The notes under the pieces: generated by a model
Database searches by the model: none
Seen by the model: the letters and a program-made list of their open reading frames with translations, nothing else
Told to the model about the DNA's origin: nothing
Position numbers and translations under genes: made by a program
Part shown: piece after piece, positions 44,116-52,052 of the stretch
Position numbering within the stretch: the first letter of the stretch is position 1
Layout: each line of letters opens with the position of its first letter
Source of the DNA: an uncultured Pseudomonadales bacterium
Lineage (GTDB): Bacteria; Pseudomonadota; Gammaproteobacteria; Pseudomonadales; Balneatricaceae
Assembly (NCBI GenBank): GCA_937773555.1
Contig: CALJVT010000002.1
Location: 370,501 to 434,500, forward strand
Reading direction: 5' to 3'
Length of the DNA stretch: 64,000 nt

Positions 44116-45591
44116 ATGACAGATTTACAACAATACGTTGACGCTCCAGGTCGGGATGACCTGGTTAAGCAAGTGCGCGCCAAGATCGACGAATTAGGCA
44201 TTACCTATGTTTATTACCAATTTATTTCTGTAACTGGTCGTATTGTAGGTAAGGGCATACCAGCACGTCATTGGGAGCGTACAGCGGCCAAAGGCTTTCA
44301 GCTTGTATACGGATCAACCGCTAACTTAGCCATTGACCGTCATGGCGAATACATTGGCTACGGTCCGGAAGCTTCTGAGCTTGTGGGCATTGCAGATCCA
44401 GATACATTTGTACAATTACCCTGGGACAAGCGTGTTGCACGTGTGTTCTGTACGCTATTCCGCAACCGTGAAGAGCGTGTTAATCCAGGTCAATTCCTGA
44501 CGTCAGATTGTCGTGGAAACTTGCGTCGTATACACGAAGAATTTAAAGGTAAGCACGGCCTCGAGATGCGCTGTGGTACCGAACCAGAAATGATGTGGTT
44601 GAAGAAAGGTGAAGATGGCATGCCAGATGGTGGTGTTACTAAACCAACGTGTTACCACATTGACCAGTTTGAAGAGTTACGTCCTGTCTTCATGCGCGTT
44701 ATTGAATATTCAGAAAAAATGGGCTTAGACATTATTCAAGGCGATCACGAAGACGCCCCAGGCCAGCTAGAATTAAATACCCAGTACGATGACGTACTAC
44801 AAAACGCAGATCGTTTAACCACTTACCGTCAAATCTGTGCCCAAGTTGCACGTGAATTCGGTTTAATTGCTTGCTTCATGAGTAAGCCATTTATGGGTGT
44901 ATCAGCTTCAGGCTGTCACCATAACATGTCGCTATGGTCGGGTGGTGAAGACGTATGTCACCCAGAAATTGCGGGTAGTGATTCACTGCCAGGTATGCCT
45001 GGTCCATTTACCTATCGTGAAGGTGGTCATAACACTTTTATGCCAGTACTTGATATTCATGAAACTAAGCCAGGCCCTATCGGCCTACAGTGTATCGGCG
45101 GCGTTATTGCTCACTTACCAGCTTTAACTTCAATTGGTTCTTCAACTGTAAACTCGTTCCGTCGCTTATGGGACACCGGCTTCTGGGCACCAATCTTTGC
45201 AGACTGGGGTTACCAGAACCGCACGTGTGCCTTGCGTGTGTCTGCGCCAGGCCGTTTTGAATACCGTTCAGTAGACTCTATGGTTAATCCGTACCTTATG
45301 GGTGCTGCGCTCCTTAAAGCCTTTGATGATGGTATGGACAACGATCTTGATCCAGGTGATCCAGAAGAACGTAATATTTATGCGGCTATGGAGGCTGGTA
45401 AGCAAGTGACTAAATTACCAATGTCCTTAGGCGAGGCCATGAATGAGCTTGCTAATGATGAAGTGATCAAGTCCTCTATGCCTGGTGAAATGTACACTGT
45501 TTACAGTGGTCATAAGAATGATGAGTGGGAACGCTTTAACCAGACTGTGACTAACTGGGACACAGAAACCTATCTTGATTGCTTGCCATAA
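44116..45591 (+). CDS. glnT: Glutamine synthetase-like amine ligase (GlnT / gamma-glutamylmethylamide synthetase-like)
   Basis: 491-residue enzyme of the glutamine synthetase superfamily. The catalytic domain shows EPEMMWLKK with metal-ligand glutamates, HEDAPGQLELNTQY, a SGCHHNMSLW motif in the nucleotide region, and SRRLWD-like FRRLWDTGF. It is the GlnT type found next to mgsA/B/C genes, where it can be gamma-glutamylmethylamide synthetase or ligate another amine to glutamate; this protein is longer than the usual GMAS (about 440). A strong AGGAGG is 5 bases before the ATG. A GATase/GXGXG/FMN glutamate-synthase-like set follows. The exact amine cannot be told. Confidence 0.85.
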   Translation: MTDLQQYVDAPGRDDLVKQVRAKIDELGITYVYYQFISVTGRIVGKGIPARHWERTAAKGFQLVYGSTANLAIDRHGEYIGYGPEASELVGIADPDTFVQLPWDKRVARVFCTLFRNREERVNPGQFLTSDCRGNLRRIHEEFKGKHGLEMRCGTEPEMMWLKKGEDGMPDGGVTKPTCYHIDQFEELRPVFMRVIEYSEKMGLDIIQGDHEDAPGQLELNTQYDDVLQNADRLTTYRQICAQVAREFGLIACFMSKPFMGVSASGCHHNMSLWSGGEDVCHPEIAGSDSLPGMPGPFTYREGGHNTFMPVLDIHETKPGPIGLQCIGGVIAHLPALTSIGSSTVNSFRRLWDTGFWAPIFADWGYQNRTCALRVSAPGRFEYRSVDSMVNPYLMGAALLKAFDDGMDNDLDPGDPEERNIYAAMEAGKQVTKLPMSLGEAMNELANDEVIKSSMPGEMYTVYSGHKNDEWERFNQTVTNWDTETYLDCLP

Positions 45592-45614
45592 ACAGCACGC
45601 TTTCAGAAAACCCC

Positions 45615-45642
45615 GGCTGGTAAGGTTAATAGCCTGCCAGCC
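45615..45642 (+). terminator. Intercistronic hairpin between glnT and mgsA
   Basis: GGCTGG (45615-45620) pairs with CCAGCC (45637-45642), with further partial pairing in the loop, followed by AATTTTAT. It is a weak terminator or mRNA-stabilising hairpin in the 94-base gap; it probably sets glnT above the downstream genes rather than ending transcription. Confidence 0.5.
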
Positions 45643-45685
45643 AATTTTATAACTACTCTAAAAGTAAATATTAGGAGACGCGACC

Positions 45686-46621
45686 ATGTGTGGTATTGCA
45701 GGCCTTATCCATAAGAAGGCGGGCGGTGCAAACATCGGACAAGAAATGACTGATATGCTTCAAGCTTTGAAGCATCGCGGACCAGATTCTACCGGTTATG
45801 CGCTATATGGCTCCCCCATTAGTAACTACATAATGCGTATCAACCTTGCTGAGCAAGCTGATACAAAAAAAGGTTTTGACGTTGCATCACAGCTTCAATC
45901 TCGTAACGACCTAGTCGATGCGCGTATGGCTGAATTAGGTGCTAACGTGGCTAAGAAAGAAAACTCCACTTCTTACGCGCTGCGTTATGAAGTGTCTTTT
46001 GACGGCGACCTTAAAAACTTAATCGATTACATTGAAGACATCGAAGGCGTTGAAGTAATGTCTTGTGGCAACGGTCTTGAGTTGATCAAAGACTTGGGTG
46101 ATGCAGCTGTTGTTTCAGCTCAGTACGGCATTAACTCTTTTCAAGGTTCTCACGCAATCGGTCACACCCGTATGGCAACTGAGTCTGACGTAGACATTCG
46201 TTCAGCTCATCCTTATTGGGCATATCCGTTTGCAGACGTATCTGTAGTACACAACGGCCAGTTAACTAACTACTGGACTAACCGTCGTGCGCTAGAGCGC
46301 CTTGGCAACCGATTTAACTCAAACTGTGACTCAGAACTCATTGCTGTTTACATTGCCAACCGCATAAGTGAAGGCGATGACTTAGAAAAAGCAATGCGTC
46401 GTTCAGTAGAAGACCTAGACGGTGTATTCACCTACCTAGTGGCCACTTCTGACTCGCTTGGAATGGCTAAAGACGTTATGGCTGCTAAGCCTATGGTTAT
46501 CTATGAGAGTGATGACTTTATCGCGTTGGCTTCTGAAGAAGTTTCAATCCGTAAAATCTTCGATCACGATATTGACACATTTGACCCCTATGAAGGCGAG
46601 GTGCGCGTATGGCAACTGTAA
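45686..46621 (+). CDS. mgsA: Class II glutamine amidotransferase, N-methylglutamate synthase subunit A-like
   Basis: 311-residue class II glutamine amidotransferase. The N-terminal Cys2 nucleophile (MCGIAGLIHKK), RGPDSTGYA, the SAHPYWAYPF segment, VHNGQLTNYW and SNCDSELIAVYI define the Ntn-hydrolase GATase domain. With the next two genes it forms a split GltB-like enzyme (MgsABC, also called GlxBCD), which in known cases makes N-methylglutamate from glutamate and methylamine. The start has AGGAGA 9 bases upstream. It overlaps the next gene by 13 bases. Confidence 0.9.
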   Translation: MCGIAGLIHKKAGGANIGQEMTDMLQALKHRGPDSTGYALYGSPISNYIMRINLAEQADTKKGFDVASQLQSRNDLVDARMAELGANVAKKENSTSYALRYEVSFDGDLKNLIDYIEDIEGVEVMSCGNGLELIKDLGDAAVVSAQYGINSFQGSHAIGHTRMATESDVDIRSAHPYWAYPFADVSVVHNGQLTNYWTNRRALERLGNRFNSNCDSELIAVYIANRISEGDDLEKAMRRSVEDLDGVFTYLVATSDSLGMAKDVMAAKPMVIYESDDFIALASEEVSIRKIFDHDIDTFDPYEGEVRVWQL

Positions 46622-47454
46622 GCACGTCCGGTCAATCCCATGATATGGGGTTGCATACGGAAAAGCTCACAAACCGAACTCAGCAGCGTTTTTTTGATGC
46701 TGGCGAATCGGCTAATCTTACTTATGCATGGGCTCCAGAAGTCGACACAAACAAAGTAGGCACTTTGGATTGTGAAGGGATGGACGCAACTGCAATTAAC
46801 ATTCGTATACGGGAATTGATGACTGAGGGTTGTGGCACAATAAACCTTAGTAATCCGGGTTCTATGCACGGTTTGTGTGTTGGCATCTTAAGCCGTTTAC
46901 AGCTAAACGTCACTGGTAGTTTGGGCTATTTTGGTTGTGGTCTGATCGACGGACCGAATGTCAACATCTCTGGTCGTGTTGGCTGGTCATGTGGCGAAAA
47001 TATGATGGCTGGAACCATTATTGTGCAGAAAAATGCAGGTTCTACCTTTGGCGCAGCCATTCGTGGTGGTGACCTAGTGTGCAGAGGCGATGTGGGTTCA
47101 CGTACCGGCATAGACCAAAAAGGTGGCACCATCATTGTTGGTGGTAAAACTGGCGCATTCACAGGCTTTATGATGCAACGTGGTCGTATGATCATTCTTG
47201 GTGATGCTGGCATAAACCTTGGCGACTCTATGTACGATGGTACCATCTACGTAGGTGGAAAAATTGAAGGCTTAGGTGTAGACGCCGTGCCAGCTGACTT
47301 AAATGACCTTGACCGCAAGTGGTTAAAGTCCAAGCTTGATCTTTATGGTATGGAAGCGCCTAACGGCATCGATAACATTCAAAAGATCGTTGCTGGTAAG
47401 CAGTTGTGGAACTACGACAACCTCGAACCATCAGAGAAGAAGCTAGTTCTTTAA
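46609..47454 (+). CDS. mgsB: GXGXG-domain protein, N-methylglutamate synthase subunit B-like
   Basis: 281-residue protein consisting of the GltB C-terminal GXGXG beta-helix domain (about 50-240). Repeated turns such as GSLGYFGCGLIDGPNV, GRVGWSCGENMM, GGDLVCRGDVGSRTG and GGTIIVGGKTGAF show the right-handed helix. In glutamate synthase this domain structurally joins the GATase and FMN domains, and it does the same in MgsB. Its start overlaps the end of mgsA by 13 bases, showing translational coupling. Confidence 0.9.
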   Translation: MATVSTSGQSHDMGLHTEKLTNRTQQRFFDAGESANLTYAWAPEVDTNKVGTLDCEGMDATAINIRIRELMTEGCGTINLSNPGSMHGLCVGILSRLQLNVTGSLGYFGCGLIDGPNVNISGRVGWSCGENMMAGTIIVQKNAGSTFGAAIRGGDLVCRGDVGSRTGIDQKGGTIIVGGKTGAFTGFMMQRGRMIILGDAGINLGDSMYDGTIYVGGKIEGLGVDAVPADLNDLDRKWLKSKLDLYGMEAPNGIDNIQKIVAGKQLWNYDNLEPSEKKLVL

Positions 47455-47474
47455 GAGCAGCGAGGATACTTATT

Positions 47475-48812
47475 ATGGCAGTTGTTAATCAAAAAGAAAT
47501 AATCGGGAAGAGTTTTATGTTCCCGCCGGAAGTCATGAATGACATCCACATAAAGTCCGACCTTGGTCGTTACCGTATGCGTGGTTTTTCATTGTTCAAA
47601 AAGATCCCAAGCTGGGACGATTTGACCTTCATGCCTGGTACTTTGACACGCTTCGTAATTGAAGGTTACCGTGAAAAGTGCTTAACCAAAACCGTGATCG
47701 GCCCTAGAGCCAAGCGTCCTTTGGTACTTGATATTCCTGTATACATTACTGGTATGAGTTTTGGTGCATTGTCTTACGAAGCTAAGACAGCATTGGCCCG
47801 TGGCGCAACCATGGCAGGCACTGCGACCTGTTCTGGGGAAGGCGGCATGATCCCTGATGAGCGTCGCTACTCTGAGAAGTGGTTTTATCAGTGTATCCAG
47901 TCTCGTTACGGCTTTAACCCACACCACTTGCGCCTAGCAGATGCGTGTGAATTCTTTATCGGCCAAGGCTGTAAAGTTGGTTTGGGTGGTCACTTGATGG
48001 GTCAGAAAGTAACTGATCAGGTGGCAGAAATGCGTTCCCTGCCAGCCGGTATTGACCAGCGTTCACCTGCTCGTCACCCAGATTGGTTGGGTCCAGATGA
48101 CCTTTCTTTAAAGATCAAAGAAATTCGTGAAGCCACTGACTGGCAGATTCCTATTCAGCTTAAGCTGGGTGCGGCTCGTGTGTATGATGATGTACGTATG
48201 GCGGCTAAGTGTGAGCCAGACTCTATCTTCATCGATGGCATGGAAGGTGGCACTGGTGCCGGCCCTCACGTGGCTACGGAGGAAACAGGTGTTCCAGGTA
48301 TCGCTGCAATTCGTCAAGCGCGCAATGCCCTAGATGACGTAGGTAAGACTGGTGAAATCAGTCTTGTTTATGCTGGTGGTATCCGTAATGGTGGTGACGT
48401 TGCTAAAGCTTTGGCATTGGGTGCCGATGCAGTTGCAATAGGTCACTCTTCGTTAATGGCGTTGAACTGTAATCGTGACATCGACGAAGCTGACTTCCCT
48501 AATGAAATGGGCGTAGAAGCGGGCTCTTGCTATCACTGCCACACTGGCCGTTGCCCAGTAGGCATTGCTACTCAAGACCCTAAGCTGCGTGCTCGTTTAA
48601 ACCCAGATGAAGCTTCTGAGCGTGTATATAACTTCCTACACACTCTAACCATCGAATGTCAGTTGTTGGCACGTGCATGTGGTAAGACAAACATTCATTC
48701 TTTAGAGCCAGAAGATATTGCGGCTCTAACAATGGAAGCGTCTGCCATGGCCCAAGTACCATTAGCAGGCAGCCAGCACACAGTTGGCCGTCCAGACATG
48801 ACGCGTTTCTAG
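47475..48812 (+). CDS. mgsC: FMN-binding glutamate synthase domain protein, N-methylglutamate synthase subunit C-like
   Basis: 445-residue protein with the FMN/3Fe-4S synthase domain of glutamate synthase. Segments PVYITGMSFGALSYEAKTALA, GSCYHCHTGRCPVGIAT (the iron-sulfur cysteines near residue 355) and DSIFIDGMEGGTGAGPH are typical. It would carry the amine or ammonia addition and flavin chemistry of the MgsABC complex. The start is the ATG at 47475, with a GAGGA site upstream; an in-frame start inside mgsB is rejected. A short gene follows after 12 bases. Confidence 0.9.
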   Translation: MAVVNQKEIIGKSFMFPPEVMNDIHIKSDLGRYRMRGFSLFKKIPSWDDLTFMPGTLTRFVIEGYREKCLTKTVIGPRAKRPLVLDIPVYITGMSFGALSYEAKTALARGATMAGTATCSGEGGMIPDERRYSEKWFYQCIQSRYGFNPHHLRLADACEFFIGQGCKVGLGGHLMGQKVTDQVAEMRSLPAGIDQRSPARHPDWLGPDDLSLKIKEIREATDWQIPIQLKLGAARVYDDVRMAAKCEPDSIFIDGMEGGTGAGPHVATEETGVPGIAAIRQARNALDDVGKTGEISLVYAGGIRNGGDVAKALALGADAVAIGHSSLMALNCNRDIDEADFPNEMGVEAGSCYHCHTGRCPVGIATQDPKLRARLNPDEASERVYNFLHTLTIECQLLARACGKTNIHSLEPEDIAALTMEASAMAQVPLAGSQHTVGRPDMTRF

Positions 48813-48824
48813 GAGGACATTACA

Positions 48825-49208
48825 ATGTCAAAAGAAGTAGATCATTATTTAACGACAGACGGCTTGGATACAGACCGTGAGAAGATGATTGGTCAGACTA
48901 TTGGTTACCGTTACGACGTTAACTTGGTGCCTGACATGGATCATTGTACTCCGTACCTTACGGAATACATGGCCAAAATGAACTGGTCTGACCTTAACTG
49001 GTTGGAAGATGTTCACATGGGCTACGAAGAAGACCATGCTGCTGTTTTCGATCGCAATATCAACGCTTGGGTAACTATTCCCGATACCATTGATCTTCCG
49101 AACAATCAGCAAGACCGCGATATGATTGCGCGTGAACTGTTAGTGAAGTTCCAAATGTCTGAAAATCACCCTATGGTCCAACTGCGTGAAGCTTACGCAA
49201 AGTTCTAA
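48825..49208 (+). CDS. Unrecognised 127-residue protein in the mgs operon
   Basis: 127-residue soluble, acidic protein with no signal peptide or membrane segment. It has one cysteine (MDHC, residue 41), many aromatic and acidic residues (WSDLNWLEDVHMGYEEDH) and a C-terminal amphipathic helix. AGGAGGA precedes its ATG, 12 bases after the mgsC stop, so it is certainly part of the glnT-mgsABC operon, and its codon use matches the neighbours. No family could be assigned. It may be a subunit or regulator of the complex. Confidence 0.8.
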   Translation: MSKEVDHYLTTDGLDTDREKMIGQTIGYRYDVNLVPDMDHCTPYLTEYMAKMNWSDLNWLEDVHMGYEEDHAAVFDRNINAWVTIPDTIDLPNNQQDRDMIARELLVKFQMSENHPMVQLREAYAKF

Positions 49209-49250
49209 TAGTGAAACCTTGGGGCGCTAGCCCCAAGAATTCGGCATTAA

Positions 49251-49277
49251 AAAGCCCAGCTATTGCTGGGCTTTTTT
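49251..49277 (+). terminator. Intrinsic terminator after the mgs operon
   Basis: GCCCAGC (49254-49260) and GCTGGGC (49265-49271) form a 7-bp stem with loop TATT, followed by six T. A second perfect hairpin, CTTGGGGC-GCTA-GCCCCAAG (49218-49237), lies just before it. This ends the glnT-mgsABC-orf127 transcript. Confidence 0.93.
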
Positions 49278-49326
49278 GTGGCTGTCAGTTGATATTATTA
49301 GCATTGGAATGAAGCCATATAATAAA

Positions 49327-50307
49327 TTAAGCAGACCACATTAATGCTTTTTGATGACGGGCTTTTAATGGAGGAAGGCCAAAGCGTTTTTTATAACATT
49401 TATAAAAACTGGGTAGAGAAGAGAAGCCACTATTTATAGCGATTTTTTCAACTGTAAACTCAGATTCAAATAATAATTTATGAGCATGATTAAGGCGCTT
49501 TTCTAAATAATAAATACTTGGAGAAATACCAATATATACTTTAAATAAACGTTGAATTTGACGTTTTCCTAAGCCTGCATAACCACTTATTTCAGAAAGA
49601 GTTAATGGCTCATCAATATTATTTTCCATTAATGATGCCACTTGCTGTAAAGAATTAGGCCAACCGTAAGGGCTAACCTTATTATCTAAACGATGCTCTT
49701 TAGGGGTGCGCAACATGCCACAATTCATCTCTTCTGCTACCGAAATAGCCAATGACTTACCATGATGGAGATGGATAATATGTAGCATCATATCTAGGCT
49801 TGTACTCCCACCTTGGCAAGTAAAGCGGTTATTATTGACATTAAAAATGGCACGGTTTGGTGTGGCACCTTGCTGGCGCAGATTAGTTAAGTGACGGTGA
49901 TCTATGGTCCATCGACAATCCTCTAGTAAGCCTGCACAATAAAGGTAGTAAGGCCCGGTGCCCACACCGCCTAGTAACGTACCATTTTCTGCTAGGCGCT
50001 TTAAGGGCTTAGTAAAGCCTTGAAGAGGGAGTTGATAAACATCCTGACTTGCACAAATAACTAATGCGTCAAGTTGATCTAAAGCTAGGTCAGAGGTCAA
50101 GGGGAGGGTATCAATCTGGATACCGCATGAAGACATTACAGCCCCCCCTTTCAATGAAAATAACTTCCATCGATAAAGAGCATCCCCAAGGCGGTGATTA
50201 GCAACTTTTAATGGCTCAATAATATGGCTCATTTCAGCCAAGTTATAACCAGGGATTAATAATGCGCCTAGCTGCCAATTTTTATTTTTTATTATATCTA
50301 GCGGCAT
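49327..50307 (-). CDS. GlxA family AraC-type regulator (DJ-1/PfpI domain)
   Basis: 326-residue regulator. An N-terminal DJ-1/PfpI-like domain (about 10-190) with LGALLIPGYNLAEMSHIIEPL is followed by an AraC HTH (about 220-320; LTLSEISGYAGLGKRQIQRLFK, in parts LTLSEISGYAGL and GKRQIQRLFK). GlxA/GbdR/CdhR-type regulators of this architecture control glycine betaine, carnitine and methylamine catabolism and respond to the amine. It lies convergent with the mgs operon, the expected neighbourhood. Its DNA sites are not recognised here. Confidence 0.88.
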   Translation of the reverse strand: MPLDIIKNKNWQLGALLIPGYNLAEMSHIIEPLKVANHRLGDALYRWKLFSLKGGAVMSSCGIQIDTLPLTSDLALDQLDALVICASQDVYQLPLQGFTKPLKRLAENGTLLGGVGTGPYYLYCAGLLEDCRWTIDHRHLTNLRQQGATPNRAIFNVNNNRFTCQGGSTSLDMMLHIIHLHHGKSLAISVAEEMNCGMLRTPKEHRLDNKVSPYGWPNSLQQVASLMENNIDEPLTLSEISGYAGLGKRQIQRLFKVYIGISPSIYYLEKRLNHAHKLLFESEFTVEKIAINSGFSSLPSFYKCYKKRFGLPPLKARHQKALMWSA

Positions 50308-50596
50308 AAAAAATCACCAATTTAAATATTTTTTAAATACAAGTTATGCCTGTATTATTCAGTACCATATTAATCTTAATTTGTCGTTTTCACAATATAT
50401 TTCAGTTAAATTGTGTCGCTCTAGGACAATAATATATACAGGTTCACATTAATTATAAACAATAATATTTTATATAAAGGATATGTTTTAAAATGACACA
50501 CTTGGGTAAATTATGTATATAAAATATACATTAGCTATTTGGCTATTAATATTATTATTTAGGCATTCATAAGGTTTACTAGAAAAATTAATAGCG
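50308..50596. other. AT-rich spacer upstream of the AraC gene and downstream of nuoN
   Basis: About 290 bases, strongly AT-rich, with no ORF, hairpin terminator or RNA gene recognised. It should contain the promoter of the minus-strand GlxA-type gene and the end of the nuo transcript. Confidence 0.5.
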
Positions 50597-52051
50597 CTAA
50601 GCGATGGCAAACTGAACCCATTCGATCAAAGGTGTTGGATATATTCCTAACCACAAAGTAGCCAACATTAAGAGCATTAACAGTAATTTTTCATTGGTAC
50701 CAAGAACCCAATGGTGGTCACTAACTGGAGGTTTGCACAGCACCAATATTACCCGTAAGTAATAATATAGCCCTAGACTACTCCCTAGCACTAGCAGACC
50801 CAGTAACATCCACAGCTGACTGTCTACTGCTACTAGAACTAAATAATACTTACCAATAAAGCCTGCTGTTAAAGGCATTCCAGCCAGAGCTAACATGGCC
50901 AGAATTAACGAGCCTGCTAATAAAGGTTGCTGAAACAGAAGGCCTTCGTAATCCATTAAAGTGCCACTCTCAAAACGTCTGTCCTTTGCCGCTAGCTGGC
51001 TTATTACTGCGAACGCTAGCATGGTCATACAAGCGTATGTGATTAAATAAATAGCAGCTCCTTCAAGCGCGGTGGATAATGCTGCCGCCCCATCGGGTGC
51101 AGTGGCTGCTAGGGTTACAATAAGATATCCCATATGGGCAATACTGGAGTAGCCAAGCAGACGTTTTAAATTGCTTTGTCGCAAAGCCAGCAGGTTGCCC
51201 ATAATCATGGACAACACTGCCATTAGTGTTAAGCCTAAAAGTAGCCCGTTCAAATACTCACCCTGGGCCATCATCAACCAGCGCATAACGAAGGCGAATA
51301 CAGCCACTTTAACAGCCGCTGCCAAGAAGCCAGTAACAGGGGCTGGCGCGCCTTGGTAAACATCTGGCGTCCACATATGAAAGGGTACCCAAGACATCTT
51401 GAAAGCCACACCTACGAGCATCAGGGCAGCGCCAACGACTAAGTACCCTGATTGTAAGTGTGGCCCACCTGAAATGACTTTAAGGTCAATGGTTAGGGTG
51501 CCTGCATAAGCGTAAATTAATGCCACTCCAAAAAGCAAGAAACTTGAGGATACTCCAGAGAGCACCATGTACTTGACCCCAGCTTCAAGGGTCATGCTGA
51601 CCTGCTGTTTACTGTGGGCCATATAACCCACCATGGCAAACAAAGACACGCTCATAAGCTCTAGGCCAATAAACATGCTAGCAAAATGATTACTTGAGAC
51701 CAACACGCAGGCACCTAAAGCCGCCAGAGACAGCAATATATAATACTCTTCACATATTTCATCAGCAGTTTCTAGATAGGCGTAGGCCATCCAGGCACAG
51801 GCTAAGCTTACTAGTAACACCACTGCTCCTAGTAAACGGCTGAAATCGTCTATGATCAATAAAGGGGTTACTTGTTGTGGCGTATCACCCATTTGCGAAA
51901 AGGCCCAAAAAGCGGCCAAAGCAAAGCCAATACAGGTGACCCAACAAGTAAGTTTGTGGCTGCGTGCAAAGGCTATTAGCAGTAATAATATGACACTAAT
52001 TGAAGCTACCAGTAACAAAGGAATGAGTGATGCTAATTCGACCCAATTCAT
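50597..52051 (-). CDS. nuoN: NADH-quinone oxidoreductase subunit N
   Basis: 484-residue antiporter-like membrane subunit of complex I, with about 14 hydrophobic segments. Proton_antipo_M signs include SWVPFHMWTPDVYQGAP, FLAAAVKVAVFAF and LLGYSSIAHMGYL. It is the last gene of the nuo operon; its start is 1 base after the nuoM stop. It contributes a proton channel. Confidence 0.95.
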   Translation of the reverse strand: MNWVELASLIPLLLVASISVILLLLIAFARSHKLTCWVTCIGFALAAFWAFSQMGDTPQQVTPLLIIDDFSRLLGAVVLLVSLACAWMAYAYLETADEICEEYYILLSLAALGACVLVSSNHFASMFIGLELMSVSLFAMVGYMAHSKQQVSMTLEAGVKYMVLSGVSSSFLLFGVALIYAYAGTLTIDLKVISGGPHLQSGYLVVGAALMLVGVAFKMSWVPFHMWTPDVYQGAPAPVTGFLAAAVKVAVFAFVMRWLMMAQGEYLNGLLLGLTLMAVLSMIMGNLLALRQSNLKRLLGYSSIAHMGYLIVTLAATAPDGAAALSTALEGAAIYLITYACMTMLAFAVISQLAAKDRRFESGTLMDYEGLLFQQPLLAGSLILAMLALAGMPLTAGFIGKYYLVLVAVDSQLWMLLGLLVLGSSLGLYYYLRVILVLCKPPVSDHHWVLGTNEKLLLMLLMLATLWLGIYPTPLIEWVQFAIA

Positions 52052-52052
52052 A

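Noticed and set aside
44116-45591. Naming the ligase firmly as gamma-glutamylmethylamide synthetase (gmaS)
   Set aside because: It is about 50 residues longer than characterised GMAS and the dehydrogenase genes are missing; only the broader GlnT-type call is supported.
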